Notes: generated by a model not told the origin, from the sequence alone. Shown: positions 53,342 to 62,505, numbered from the stretch's first letter. The stretch is 64,000 bases of DNA from an uncultured Bryobacteraceae bacterium (GCA_938003835.1 CALKXJ010000007.1:62001-126000), one strand, 5' to 3'. Made by a program: numbers and translations.

Positions 53342-53385
53342 GGAGGCGGCCAGCGGCGAGCGCACCAGATGCTCGCGCCGCCTCC
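53342..53385 (-). promoter_or_regulatory. Large hairpin in the hfq leader
   Basis: GGAGGCGG (53342-53349) pairs CCGCCTCC (53378-53385) and GCGAG (53356-53360) pairs CTCGC (53372-53376). It lies about 20 nt upstream of the hfq GTG and could be a control element or autoregulatory target. Confidence 0.35.
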
Positions 53386-53466
53386 TTTCCTGGGTTAAGA
53401 ATTCGAATCTGCTTTATTAGTAACACATCGCCGCCCGGAGCGCAACAGCCGGCCCGCCCGAGACCG

Positions 53467-53472
53467 TATGAT
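53467..53472 (+). promoter_or_regulatory. -10 hexamer 9 nt before the 107-residue gene
   Basis: TATGAT (5/6) ends 9 nt before the ATG at 53482; leaderless expression is possible. Confidence 0.3.
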
Positions 53473-53481
53473 GAGTGAGGT

Positions 53482-53805
53482 ATGAGCGTCCTGATCCGGG
53501 TGGGAAAGCAGAAGGCCATCCTCCGTAAAGGATCCTGGCTCGCCGCCGACCTCCGACTCGAAAAGCGGTTGAACACTGAAACCCGGCGCTGGTTCCAAGC
53601 CACCGGCGGTCCCGCCTGCTCGGACGAGGATCAGGAGGGCGCCGTCGCCCGCGAGATCGCCCGCCGCTTTGGCGGGCGCGTTCTGCTGCACCTGCCCTCC
53701 CGCGCGGCCTCGAACGCCCGAGCCTACGTGCGCCACCGGCAGCTCGAATTCGACTTTTCCGAGCCGCCGTGTGTAAACCGTCGCGCAGCCGCCTCGTCTG
53801 AGTGA
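53482..53805 (+). CDS. Small protein of unknown function
   Basis: 107 residues, basic and without signal peptide: MSVLIRVGKQKAILRKGSWL, then EGAVAREIARRFGGRVLLHL and a Cys near the C-terminus. I recognise no family. Divergent from hfq and 22 bp before the next gene. Confidence 0.55.
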   Translation: MSVLIRVGKQKAILRKGSWLAADLRLEKRLNTETRRWFQATGGPACSDEDQEGAVAREIARRFGGRVLLHLPSRAASNARAYVRHRQLEFDFSEPPCVNRRAAASSE

Positions 53806-53827
53806 GCGAAAGGAGCGAAAACCACCG

Positions 53828-54400
53828 ATGAAGACACTGATTCGCCTGCTGATTCCCTTTGTGATTCTGACCGCCGCGCTCGTCGCGCAGCCCTTCGGCC
53901 CCCCAAGGGCGGCCGACGCCTCGCCCGGGGCGCTGAAGTCGGCCTTGGACCTCACCGACGACCAGATCGCTAAACTGCGCGAGCTGCGCAAGGGCGAGTG
54001 GGAGGCGCTGGCGCCGATCCGCGAGCAGTTGCGCACCAACTGCCAGGCCTACCGCGACAAGCTCCGGGCGGGCGGCGATCCGGCCGAGATCGGCAAGCTG
54101 GCGCTCGCCTGCCAGGAGGTGCGCAACAAGGCCCAGCAAATCCGCGAGTCCTATCACAAGCAGGCGCTTGCGGTCCTGACGCCGACACAGCAGGCAGCCC
54201 TGGCTAAGCTCGAAGAGGCAGCCAAGCTGGCTCCCGCCATCGGTCAGGCCGTGGCGCTGAACCTGATCACGCCGCCGGCGGCCGGTCCCGGCCGGCGTCG
54301 TGGTCTTGGCTTGGGTCTGGGACCTGGTCTCGGTCCGGCGTGGGGCGCTGGTCCCCAACCCGGCTCCGGGCTCGGCGGAGGGCGCGGCTGGCGCCGGTAA
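53828..54400 (+). CDS. Exported Spy/CpxP-like helical protein
   Basis: 190 residues. Signal peptide (MKTLIRLLIPFVILTAALVAQ), then a helical core with DLTDDQIAKLRELRKGEWEALAPI and the LTPTQQAALAKLEEAAKLA segment (LTxxQ motif) as in Spy/CpxP periplasmic chaperones. C-terminus Gly-rich (about 150-190), unlike Spy. It is followed by a strong intrinsic terminator at 54451-54488. Confidence 0.75.
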   Translation: MKTLIRLLIPFVILTAALVAQPFGPPRAADASPGALKSALDLTDDQIAKLRELRKGEWEALAPIREQLRTNCQAYRDKLRAGGDPAEIGKLALACQEVRNKAQQIRESYHKQALAVLTPTQQAALAKLEEAAKLAPAIGQAVALNLITPPAAGPGRRRGLGLGLGPGLGPAWGAGPQPGSGLGGGRGWRR

Positions 54401-54450
54401 GCTCATCGATCGGTCTCTCGGGGAATCTCACCCTCGAAGGTCATCGCCAA

Positions 54451-54488
54451 GGGGAGGGGTGAAAGCAATCCCTCCCCAACTTTTTTGT
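54451..54488 (+). terminator. Rho-independent terminator
   Basis: GGGGAGGG (54451-54458), 11-nt loop, CCCTCCCC (54470-54477), then AAC and a T6 tract (54481-54486). It ends the transcript of the Spy-like gene. Confidence 0.85.
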
Positions 54489-54518
54489 TTGGCCGAAATC
54501 AAATCCTGTCGAGAGAAA

Positions 54519-54617
54519 GAAGCCCGGTGCTGGGCCACCGGGCTTCACTCAGAGGGGCTGGCGACGAGCTGGGCCTCGTCGCCGGGGATGCTATAAGTCA
54601 ATGACGACTTATGGTTG
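54519..54617 (-). ncRNA. Candidate small RNA with two hairpins carrying the same hexaloop
   Basis: An 11-bp hairpin (54519-54529 with 54536-54546) and a 9-bp hairpin (54560-54568 with 54575-54583) both have the loop CTGGGC on the plus strand, GCCCAG on the minus. A third stem (54591-54599 with 54606-54614) lies at the right. On the minus strand the left hairpin is followed by CTTTCTCTC, a terminator-like end, and a promoter precedes (54623-54651); this suggests a leftward RNA of about 100 nt. One T.G pair in the third stem fits the plus strand better, so orientation is open. Not a known family that I recognise. Confidence 0.4.
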
Positions 54618-54622
54618 TTTTA

Positions 54623-54651
54623 AGTGTATCGGATTCGAAAAAGAAAATCAA
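54623..54651 (-). promoter_or_regulatory. Possible promoter of the candidate small RNA
   Basis: Minus strand -35 TTGATT (54646-54651), 17-bp spacer, -10 TACACT (54623-54628), expected start near 54617. It could also simply be an AT-rich coincidence: 54600-54700 is much lower in GC than its surroundings. Confidence 0.35.
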
Positions 54652-54693
54652 GTCCTTTTGTCCAGGAATTTTTGCGGCCTCCCGCCTCCCCAT

Positions 54694-56781
54694 TTATCTA
54701 TTTGAAAACAGACCGGTTATAGCCTCCGCCAGCTCGCGCCGGCGCACCGGTCCCGTCCGGCGCAGCCGCCACTCGGGTGCTCGACCAGGCAGCCGCGTCT
54801 CATCCAAGTCGCTCAAATAAAAAGGGATGTCGGGATGGAACCAGTTTCGGTGATCGACCCGCATCCACCCGCCTCTCAATGCCGCCTCGATGGCGCCCGC
54901 ATGGGGGTGCGAAGCCGGCACATCGAGTCTGCCCGGCGCAGGCTTGCCCGGCTCGACGCCGTAATACCCCGCCAGCGCCTGCGCCGCCTCGCCTCGGGTG
55001 ACCATCGCCTCAGCAGCGGCATGGAGATCCCAATCGCTCACTGGGTACCATCCCCGGACCGCGGCGAACTGGATGGCCGAAAAAGAGGGGTCGTCCAGGG
55101 GAAGATCGTCGAACCAGACCAGCGGCACGCCTGCCCGCGCTAGCTCTCGCTGCACCGCCGCAGCCTCCGGCATCCGCCCCGTCTCCATTTCGAGTGCGGC
55201 GATGGTGGCCGCCGCCTCGCCCACGTTCCACTCCACGGGATGCAGCCGGTAGGAGCCGTTTGTGATGTGGGTCACGCCAATGTTCTTGGCTGCCGCCGCC
55301 AGATTCTCCACCCTTTCAGGAATCAGCGCCCCCATCGGAATCTCGAACGGGCGCGGCATCATCATCCGCGCGCGCTCGCCCGCCCCGCACGGGTGGATGT
55401 CCACCATATAGAAGCCGGTGCCGATGGAGTCGGCGAACCGGCGGGCCCGCGCGCCCTTCTGGTAGTCGGCGACGATATCCTGCTCGACCACGCGCACTCG
55501 CGAGCGGATGCGGCGCGACTCGCGAAAATACGGCATCTTGGAAAGGCCGTCGGGGGTGCCCATGACGTCGGCGCGGAGCTTCAGCTCAGGGTAGCCCGAG
55601 CCCTGCCCGTCGTCACGCGCCACTTCGGTCTGGAGCCAGTACAGAAAGGAAAGCGAGACCCGCTTGGCCTCCTGGAGGATCTGGGCCTGCTCGAGCGGCG
55701 GCCGCTCGAGCACGCTCCGGCGGCGATAGTCCTGCGTCGGCCAGTTGATCAGGGCGACATCGTGCGCCAGGCGCGGATCCTCGAAGTTTTTCGCCGCGAT
55801 CAGCCGGCGCCAGGGGAAGAACGGTCCCGGCGACATGTTGTTCGGCACCGGCGGCTCCTCCCCGAACATCCGATATTGCACATAGCCTTTCCAGCCGAAC
55901 TCCACGGGGTAGTAAAGCCGCAGGCTGAACGGCTGGCCGTCGCGGTGCTTCTCGTAATCGGGCGGCTTGTCGATCCGGTGGGACTCGCCCGGCCGGTGTT
56001 CCAGGGCAAAGGTGTAGGTGAAGCTCTGCACGCAAGCCGGATTCGGCGCCTCGGCCGCGTGCGGCTCCCCGGTGTCGGTCCTGGCCTCGGCGCCCACGAC
56101 ATAGGGAACTCCGGCGAGCGGGAGCAGGTCACCGAGCTCGGTGGCGTCGATCACCCAGCGCGGCCGGATACGAAGCGCTTGGCCGTCCTCGAAACGATAG
56201 GCCAGAGCCGAGACGATGCGGCCGCGCTCGACTTCGAGCGCCGCGACGCGCGTGCGCAGCAGGAGCCGAACTCGCTCCCGGTGCGGCGCGAGCATCTCCT
56301 CGAGCACCGCCAGACCCGCTCTGGGCTCGAAGCACAAGGGCGAAACGTAGCAGGAGCCGGGGTTGAGGTTTTCCCACAGCGCCGCCGCGGCGGAGAGCTG
56401 GTACCGGCTCCGGTAGTAGTCCCGCACACGGCGGCGGAAATCCGCATAGGTGCGCGTCGCCCCGCTGCGCTCGATAAACCGGTTCTCATCGAGGGCCGAG
56501 ACACCCCCGGCCGTCATCTGCCCTCCGATCCAGTCGGTCTCCTCGGTCAGGCAGACCGAGTGGCCCCGCTCGGCGGCGCGAATCGCCGCGGCCACCCCGC
56601 TCAGACCTCCTCCCGCCACCAGCAGCTCGCAGGCAAACTCGGTTGGCTCGTCGGGAATCAGCACCCGGCGAAGGAAGGAGGCCGGATCGCCTTCGGCGCG
56701 GACGCTCTGGATGTCGACCACGAGCAAATCGGCCGCCGAAAGCAGGCCCGCAGAGAGCAGGCATAGAAAATGCCGGAACAT
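54694..56781 (-). CDS. Exported FAD-dependent oxidoreductase
   Basis: 695 residues, signal peptide (MFRHFLCLLSAGLLSAADLL). Rossmann FAD site LLVAGGGLSGVAAAIRAAERGHSVCLTEE (about 54-82), then DWIGGQMTAGGVSALDE, WVIDATELGDLLPLAGVPYVVG, and YMVDIHPCGAG. It matches the large FAD-dependent protein family found beside glycan-degradation genes in Planctomycetes and Acidobacteria; the substrate is unknown. The 5' end is right beside the histidine kinase gene. Confidence 0.88.
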   Translation of the reverse strand: MFRHFLCLLSAGLLSAADLLVVDIQSVRAEGDPASFLRRVLIPDEPTEFACELLVAGGGLSGVAAAIRAAERGHSVCLTEETDWIGGQMTAGGVSALDENRFIERSGATRTYADFRRRVRDYYRSRYQLSAAAALWENLNPGSCYVSPLCFEPRAGLAVLEEMLAPHRERVRLLLRTRVAALEVERGRIVSALAYRFEDGQALRIRPRWVIDATELGDLLPLAGVPYVVGAEARTDTGEPHAAEAPNPACVQSFTYTFALEHRPGESHRIDKPPDYEKHRDGQPFSLRLYYPVEFGWKGYVQYRMFGEEPPVPNNMSPGPFFPWRRLIAAKNFEDPRLAHDVALINWPTQDYRRRSVLERPPLEQAQILQEAKRVSLSFLYWLQTEVARDDGQGSGYPELKLRADVMGTPDGLSKMPYFRESRRIRSRVRVVEQDIVADYQKGARARRFADSIGTGFYMVDIHPCGAGERARMMMPRPFEIPMGALIPERVENLAAAAKNIGVTHITNGSYRLHPVEWNVGEAAATIAALEMETGRMPEAAAVQRELARAGVPLVWFDDLPLDDPSFSAIQFAAVRGWYPVSDWDLHAAAEAMVTRGEAAQALAGYYGVEPGKPAPGRLDVPASHPHAGAIEAALRGGWMRVDHRNWFHPDIPFYLSDLDETRLPGRAPEWRLRRTGPVRRRELAEAITGLFSNR

Positions 56782-56814
56782 TCAAATCAGTACTAGCACA
56801 GGGGCGCGGCCGCC

Positions 56815-58842
56815 TCAGCGGCTTGCAATCGGCACCCAGCGGGTGAGCAGCCGCATGAGATCGTCGACGCGAAGCGGCTTGGCGATGTAATCGCTCATTC
56901 CCGCCTCCAGGCACAGTTCGCGGTCACCCGGCATCGCATTGGCGGTCATGGCGATGATCGGCGGCGCGGCGCCGAGGCTTCGGAGGCGGCGCGTGGCCTC
57001 GTAGCCGTCCATCTCCGGCATCTGGCAGTCCATGAAAATGAGGTCGTAGGGGAGCCGGCTTGCCATCTCGACCGCCTCGCGCCCATTGGCCACCAGATCG
57101 ACATGGCAGCCCAGGCGCTCGAGCATGGCCCGCGCCACCTTCTGATTCACCGCGTTGTCCTCGGCCACCAGGACACGGCAGGGTGTAAAGTGCCCATCGA
57201 CGCTTCCGGCGGCGCCGTTGCCGGCGCGCACCCGCTCGGTCTCCCCCGCAGTCCTTTCTCCCCAGGCGGTGCTCAAGGTGTCGAACAGCAGCGAGGGCCT
57301 GACCGGCTTGGTGATGCAGGCGGCGAAGCCCTCCTGACGTGCCGCTTCGCTATCCCGGCAGCCCGACGGGGGCGTCACTGCAATCAGAATCGGTCCGCGC
57401 CGGCGCGACTCCTCGCGGACCGAGCGTGCCAGCTGGCGCGGGTCGCCGTCGGGCAAATGGGCGTTGACAAAGACGAAATGATAGTCGCCGTCGGGCGCGT
57501 GCAGGCGCTCGAGCGCCTCCTGCGTTCCGCGACACCAGTCGGCGCGGATCTCCCAGGAGGTCAACAGCTCGGTCAGGGTTCTCGCGGCGATTGGGTGCGG
57601 CTCGACCACCAGGGCGCGCAGGCCGCGCAGATCGCCCGGCGGTGGCGGCGGAGCGGCGCCGGGACTCTCCAGCGGCAGGGTGAGCGACAGCGTAAAGGTC
57701 GAGCCTTGCCCCAATCGGCTTCGGACATCGATCCGCGCCCCCATGGCGTCGGCCAGGCGCTTGGAGATCGCCAGACCCAGCCCGGTCCCGCCATACTTGC
57801 GCACGCGCGAACTGTCTCCCTGGCTGAAGTCGACGAACAGCTTCGGCAGCTGCTCTTCCGAGATGCCGATGCCGGTGTCCTCCACCGCGATTTCGATCAG
57901 CGCCATGCTCCCGCGCCGGTCGCCCCGCGCTTCCACCAGCACGTGACCGCGCTCGGTAAACTTCACCGCGTTGCCCGCCAGGTTGAGCAAGATCTGCCGG
58001 ATCCGTCCGGCGTCGCCGACGAGGCGCCGGGGCGCGCGCGGGTCACAGCAGACAATGAGCTCGATGCCTTTGGAGTCGGCCTGCGGCCCGAGCAGCATCC
58101 CGATCTCTTCGAGCACCGAGGCCAGATCGAACGGCGCCGGCTCAATCGTCAGCTTGCCCGCTTCGATGCGCGAGAAGTCCAGAATGTCGTTGATCAGCTC
58201 GAGCAACGCCTCGGCCGAGGTGCGGATCCCCTCGGCGTACTCGCGCTGCTTGTCCGTGAGGTCCAGATCGAGCAGCAGCCCGGTCAGGCCCAGGATGCCG
58301 TTCATTGGGGTGCGGATCTCATGACTGATGCTCGCCAGAAAGGCGCTCTTGGCTCGAGACGCCGCCTCGGCCTGATCCCGCGCGGCGGCCAACTGAAGTT
58401 CGATCTCCTTGCGCTCGGTGATGTCGCGGATGACGTTCAGCACCAGCGGCCGCCCGTCCAGCTCCAGATAGGAGGTGGTCAGCTCGACCCAGCGCCTGCG
58501 CCCGTCCCAGAAGGTCATCTCGCGCTCAAAGATCCGCTCGAGTTGCCGTTCGCTGAACCGCCGGCGGAATGACTCCAGGATGTGGTCGCGGCGCTCGGGA
58601 GCGTAAACCATGGCGAAGGATTGGCCTTCGAGCTCCTGCCGGCTCATGCCGGTGAGCTGGCAGTAGGCGCGGTTGACCCGAACCACGGTGCCTGCGGCGT
58701 CGATCAGGCGCATGGCGTCGGTCGAGTTCTCCCACACCAGTTCGAGGAGCTTCTCCTGCGCTGGCCGGTCTGCGTCTGCTCGATTCCCCGCAGGCACGAC
58801 GTCTTCGTGCCGCATCGGCATCCCTGCCGTTCTTATCGGCAT
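56815..58842 (-). CDS. Hybrid sensor histidine kinase: PAS-HisKA-HATPase-REC-REC
   Basis: 675 residues, soluble. PAS domain about 30-145 with FWDGRRRWVELTTSYLELDG; HisKA with phospho-acceptor His174 in SHEIRTPMNGIL; HATPase with NAVKFTERG, EDTGIGISEEQLPKLF and YGGTGLGLAIS; a first receiver about 405-525 that has lost its acidic pocket and phospho-acceptor (VVEPHPIA and FVFVNAHLPDG, Asn460), and a second, intact receiver with VAEDNAVNQ and Asp605 in LIFMDCQMPEMDG. No membrane segment or HPt domain. No adjacent response regulator. Confidence 0.93.
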   Translation of the reverse strand: MPIRTAGMPMRHEDVVPAGNRADADRPAQEKLLELVWENSTDAMRLIDAAGTVVRVNRAYCQLTGMSRQELEGQSFAMVYAPERRDHILESFRRRFSERQLERIFEREMTFWDGRRRWVELTTSYLELDGRPLVLNVIRDITERKEIELQLAAARDQAEAASRAKSAFLASISHEIRTPMNGILGLTGLLLDLDLTDKQREYAEGIRTSAEALLELINDILDFSRIEAGKLTIEPAPFDLASVLEEIGMLLGPQADSKGIELIVCCDPRAPRRLVGDAGRIRQILLNLAGNAVKFTERGHVLVEARGDRRGSMALIEIAVEDTGIGISEEQLPKLFVDFSQGDSSRVRKYGGTGLGLAISKRLADAMGARIDVRSRLGQGSTFTLSLTLPLESPGAAPPPPPGDLRGLRALVVEPHPIAARTLTELLTSWEIRADWCRGTQEALERLHAPDGDYHFVFVNAHLPDGDPRQLARSVREESRRRGPILIAVTPPSGCRDSEAARQEGFAACITKPVRPSLLFDTLSTAWGERTAGETERVRAGNGAAGSVDGHFTPCRVLVAEDNAVNQKVARAMLERLGCHVDLVANGREAVEMASRLPYDLIFMDCQMPEMDGYEATRRLRSLGAAPPIIAMTANAMPGDRELCLEAGMSDYIAKPLRVDDLMRLLTRWVPIASR

Positions 58843-58876
58843 TTGAAGCTCCGCAGATGAGAGTCGGGCCGGAAGC

Positions 58877-60367
58877 CTATGAAGCTGGGCTGGCGAGTTT
58901 CCGGCGCAACAGTTCCTGCACCGCTTGGGGATTGGCCTGCCCGCGCGTGGCCTTCATCACCTGACCGACAAAGAAGCCGAGCACGGTGGCCTTGCCCGCC
59001 CGGTATTGCTCGAGCTGCTTCGGATTCGCCGCCAGCACTTCGTCGACAACCCGCTCGAGTTCGCCCGCGTCGGAGATCTGGCGCAGGCCCTCCCGCTCGA
59101 CAATGACCCGGGCCGGCTCACCCGTGGCGAACATCTTCGCGAAAACCTCTTTGGCCATCTTGCCGCTCAGGTGGCCCTGGCGGACCATCGCCACCAGTTC
59201 GCCGAGCTGCTCCGGCGCCACGGGCGAGACGGCCAGATCCTTGCCCGCCGCCTTCAGCGCTCCCAGCAGTTCGCCCTGCACCCACTTGGAGGCCTCTACC
59301 GGATCGCCCGAGGCGGCCGCCGCGCGCTCGAAATACTCGGCCAACTCCCGGCTCGCCGTCAGCACCTCGACGTCGTAGTCGCGCAGCCCAAACTCGCTTC
59401 GGAACCGGGCCCGTTTGGCGGCCGGCAGCTCCGGCATGGCCGCGCGGAGGCGCTCGCGCCAGGCATCGCTCACCCGAAGCGGCAGCAGATCCGGCTCGGG
59501 AAAGTACCGGTAGTCGTGCGCGTGCTCCTTGGTCCGCATGCCGACGGTGGTTCCCGAGGCCACGTCATAGAGGCGCGTTTCCTGCTCAATGCGCCCGCCG
59601 TCCTCGAGCACCGCCACCTGCCGCGCAATCTCGTAGTCGAGCGCCATGCGGAGAAACCGGAACGAATTGAGGTTCTTTACCTCGGTCTTGGTCCCGAACT
59701 CGGAGGCGCCCCGCAGCCGCACCGAGATGTTGGCGTCGCAGCGCAGGTGCCCCTTCTCCATGTCGCAGGAGGAGACCTCGAGGTACTGCATGATCTGCTT
59801 GAGCTCGGTGAGGAACTGATAGGCCTCCTCGGAGCTGCGGATATCGGGCTCGGTGACGATCTCGATCAGCGGGGTGCCGCAGCGGTTCAGGTCGACGTAG
59901 GTGTAGCGTTCGGAATCGCGGAAGCCTTCGTGCAAGCTCTTGCCGGCGTCATCCTCCAGGTGCACGCGCCGGATGCCGACTCGCCGCGCGGCGCCCTCGA
60001 GCTCGTATTCGACCCAGCCGTGCTCGGCCAGGGGCAGTTCGTATTGCGAAATCTGATAGCCCTTGGGCAGGTCCGGATAAAAGTAGTTCTTTCGCGCCAT
60101 GCGCGAGACCGGGTTGACGCGGCAGTTGAGCGCCAGCGCGGCCTGGACGGCCATCTCGACGGCGCGGCGGTTCATCACCGGCAGCGCGCCGGGCAAGCCC
60201 AGGCAAACCGGGCAGACGTTGGTGTTGGGCGGCGCGCCGAAGCTCGTCGGGCAGCCGCAAAAGATCTTGGTCCGCGTCGCCAGTTGCACATGAACCTCGA
60301 GGCCGATCACGGCCTCGTAGCGGGCCATCACCTCCGGCGGCGCCAGTGCATCCGCGCGCGAAGCCAT
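58877..60367 (-). CDS. gatB: Aspartyl/glutamyl-tRNA(Asn/Gln) amidotransferase subunit B
   Basis: 496 residues. The GatB core is complete: [83 protein letters not shown], and the C-terminal YqeY-like tail with [20 protein letters not shown]. With GatA and GatC it amidates Glu-tRNA(Gln) or Asp-tRNA(Asn). gatA and gatC are not adjacent. Confidence 0.96.
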   Translation of the reverse strand: MASRADALAPPEVMARYEAVIGLEVHVQLATRTKIFCGCPTSFGAPPNTNVCPVCLGLPGALPVMNRRAVEMAVQAALALNCRVNPVSRMARKNYFYPDLPKGYQISQYELPLAEHGWVEYELEGAARRVGIRRVHLEDDAGKSLHEGFRDSERYTYVDLNRCGTPLIEIVTEPDIRSSEEAYQFLTELKQIMQYLEVSSCDMEKGHLRCDANISVRLRGASEFGTKTEVKNLNSFRFLRMALDYEIARQVAVLEDGGRIEQETRLYDVASGTTVGMRTKEHAHDYRYFPEPDLLPLRVSDAWRERLRAAMPELPAAKRARFRSEFGLRDYDVEVLTASRELAEYFERAAAASGDPVEASKWVQGELLGALKAAGKDLAVSPVAPEQLGELVAMVRQGHLSGKMAKEVFAKMFATGEPARVIVEREGLRQISDAGELERVVDEVLAANPKQLEQYRAGKATVLGFFVGQVMKATRGQANPQAVQELLRRKLASPAS

Positions 60368-60433
60368 AACCCCTCAATTATAAGCAGCGCCCTGGAGGAC
60401 AAACGTCATAGGCTAAAAGGCTTGGGAGTTCCC

Positions 60434-61831
60434 ATGCTCGAAATCAGCCGGCGTTCTTTCCTGGCGGCAACCGCCCCGCCCTTTCTCCGCGGCGCGGCGC
60501 GGCCGACCAACGTGGTCCTGTTCATGACCGACGATCACGGCGCCTGGGCGCTGGGCGCTTACGGCTGCGCGGAGATGCACACGCCGAATCTGGACCGGCT
60601 GGCCGCCGGCGGAGCGCGCTTCCGGCGCGCCTTCGCCGCCACGCCCGTCTGCTCGCCCAGCCGGATGAGCTTCTTCACCGGCCGCCTGCCTTCCATCCAC
60701 GGCGTCCAGGACTGGCTGCGCCCCGTGGACAGCTTCGGGCCCAAGAGCCGCCGGTGGCTCGAAGGTCACCCCACCTTCTCGGAAATCCTGGCTCGCCGCG
60801 GCTACCGGTTGGGAATGAGCGGCAAGTGGCACATGGGCGACGATGAGAACGCTCATGCGGGCTTCACCTGGTGGAACACCGTGCCCGGAGGGGGCGGGCC
60901 ATACCGCGATCCGGAGTTCGTCAACAACGGGCGGCGCGCCGTCGTTCCGGGTTACAAGACCGAGATCATCGCCGATGCCGCCCTCGAGTTCCTGGACGCG
61001 GCCAAGGACGGCCCGTTCTTCCTCTACGTGCCGTTTTAGGCGCCGCATACGCCCTACGACTATCAGCCCGAGCGGTATCGCGAACCTTACCGGGATTGCG
61101 CCTTCACCTGCTTCCCCGATCCGCCGCCGCACCCGTGGGCGAACCGGAGCCTGCTGAAGCACCTGGGCAACCGCGCCAGCAAGCTGGCCTACTCGGCGCT
61201 CATCACCGGCGTCGATTACAACGTCGGCCGGATCCTGCGGCGCCTGGAAGAGCTCGGCCTGCGCGAGAACACGCTGATCGTCTTTACCGCCGATCAAGGC
61301 TGGTCTGCCGGCCATCACGGCTTCTGGGGCAAGGGCAACGGCACCTGGCCGCTCAACATGTAGGAGGAGTCGATCCGGGTGCCGCTCATCTTCAACCAGC
61401 CGGGCCGGATCCCGGCGGGGAGCGAGCTCTCGCCGATGGTCTCCCACTACGACTTCTTCCCCACCCTCCTCGACTATCTGGGCATCGAGGCGCCGCCAGA
61501 TCCGAAGCGCGTCGGCCGCAGCTACGCCGACTTTCTCCGAGGCCGGAGCCCGCGGTGGCGGGATCGTCTGTCTTTCGAATACTGCTACGTGCGGGCCGTC
61601 CGCACCGACAAGCTCAAGTACGTCGAGCGCACCCGCGAGTGGCCGAGCGAACTCTATGACCTCGCATCCGACCCCGGCGAGACCCAGAACCGGATCTCCG
61701 ATCCGCGCTATCGACGCCAACTCGCCGCCCTGCGCGCGGAGCTGGCCAAGTTCTTCGCGCGAGCCGGGGCGCCGCGGCTCGAGGCCTGGCGGGAGACCAC
61801 ACGCCCGCAGTTGTCGACTTTCGGACGATAA
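60434..61831 (+). pseudogene. Tat-exported sulfatase interrupted by two in-frame TAG codons
   Basis: The reading frame from ATG 60434 to TAA 61829-61831 (465 codons) encodes a complete sulfatase: Tat leader SRRSFLAATAPPFLRG, VVLFMTDDHGAW, the Cys73 sulfatase signature CSPSR, GMSGKWHMGDD, and downstream VFTADQGWSAGHHGF and YDFFPTLLDYLGIEAP. Two codons are TAG: 61037-61039 (codon 202, FLYVPF-x-APHTPYDY) and 61361-61363 (codon 310, WPLNM-x-EESIRVPLIF). There is no frameshift and no other stop. In related sulfatases an aromatic residue is usual at the second site. Either a recently inactivated gene, amber readthrough, or sequence error. Confidence 0.8.
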
Positions 61832-61839
61832 TATCTTTT

Positions 61840-62472
61840 GTGGGCTTCCGCCTCTTGCCTCTCCTGCTGCTGCCCCTCGGCGCCCTTTCGGCCGAGCTCC
61901 AAAGCGACGGCGCCATCGATTTCCGCATCGGCCTGAGCCGCCGTTGGGATCTGCTCGTTCACAACCGCGCCCGCGTGCGTTCGACCTCCAACGACTGGTA
62001 TGACGTGAGCATCATTCCGATCTTTCGCTACCAGTGGCGCCCGCGGGTGCAGCTTGCCGCCGGCGCCTTCATCAGTTGGTTCGAATACCCGAATAACGAC
62101 TGGCAGCGCCACTTCCGTCCCATCGTCGCCATCGAGCCCGCCGTGCTGGACAAGGCGGTCACACTGACGCTGCGCACCCAGTACGAGCGTTTCATGATCA
62201 CCGAGCGCCCTGACTGCAATCGCTACCGGCAGCGCTTCCGGGTCAGCCGCGGCCGCGACTGGGTTCCCTATGCGAGCGTCGAGTTCTTCTTCACCGACCA
62301 CGGCTACGCCACCACCCGCTACGGCACGGGGCTGCGGCGCAACATCAACAAGCGCGACTCGGTCGAATTCGGCTACTGGTACGAGACCCGGCGGCTGAAC
62401 GATTATGGCATCCGCCACATGTTCTACACCACGTTCATCTTCAACTTCCAGGGCTTCGCCCCGGACCTATAG
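61840..62472 (+). CDS. Exported DUF2490-like outer-membrane beta-barrel protein
   Basis: 210 residues from a GTG at 61840 with a signal peptide (MGFRLLPLLLLPLGALS). About eight to ten alternating strands with aromatic girdles (WDLLVHNRARVRSTSNDWYD, YQWRPRVQLAAGAFISWF, DSVEFGYWYETRR) and a C-terminal Phe-rich strand (FIFNFQGFAPDL). The FRVSRGRDWVPYASVEFFF segment matches DUF2490 proteins. Function unknown. Confidence 0.8.
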   Translation: MGFRLLPLLLLPLGALSAELQSDGAIDFRIGLSRRWDLLVHNRARVRSTSNDWYDVSIIPIFRYQWRPRVQLAAGAFISWFEYPNNDWQRHFRPIVAIEPAVLDKAVTLTLRTQYERFMITERPDCNRYRQRFRVSRGRDWVPYASVEFFFTDHGYATTRYGTGLRRNINKRDSVEFGYWYETRRLNDYGIRHMFYTTFIFNFQGFAPDL

Positions 62473-62491
62473 CCCGCCGGCAGCGGCACTG

Positions 62492-62497
62492 TAGAAT
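62492..62497 (+). promoter_or_regulatory. -10 hexamer 8 nt before the aminotransferase ATG
   Basis: TAGAAT (5/6) ends 8 nt before the ATG at 62506, with no ribosome site in between; consistent with a leaderless mRNA. Confidence 0.4.
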
Positions 62498-62505
62498 AGC
62501 GTCTT

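Noticed and set aside
60434-61831. Genome-wide reassignment of TAG, or pyrrolysine insertion
   Set aside because: At least seven genes in this window use TAG as their ordinary terminator, and no pyl-like gene or suppressor tRNA is present here; local readthrough or inactivation remains possible.
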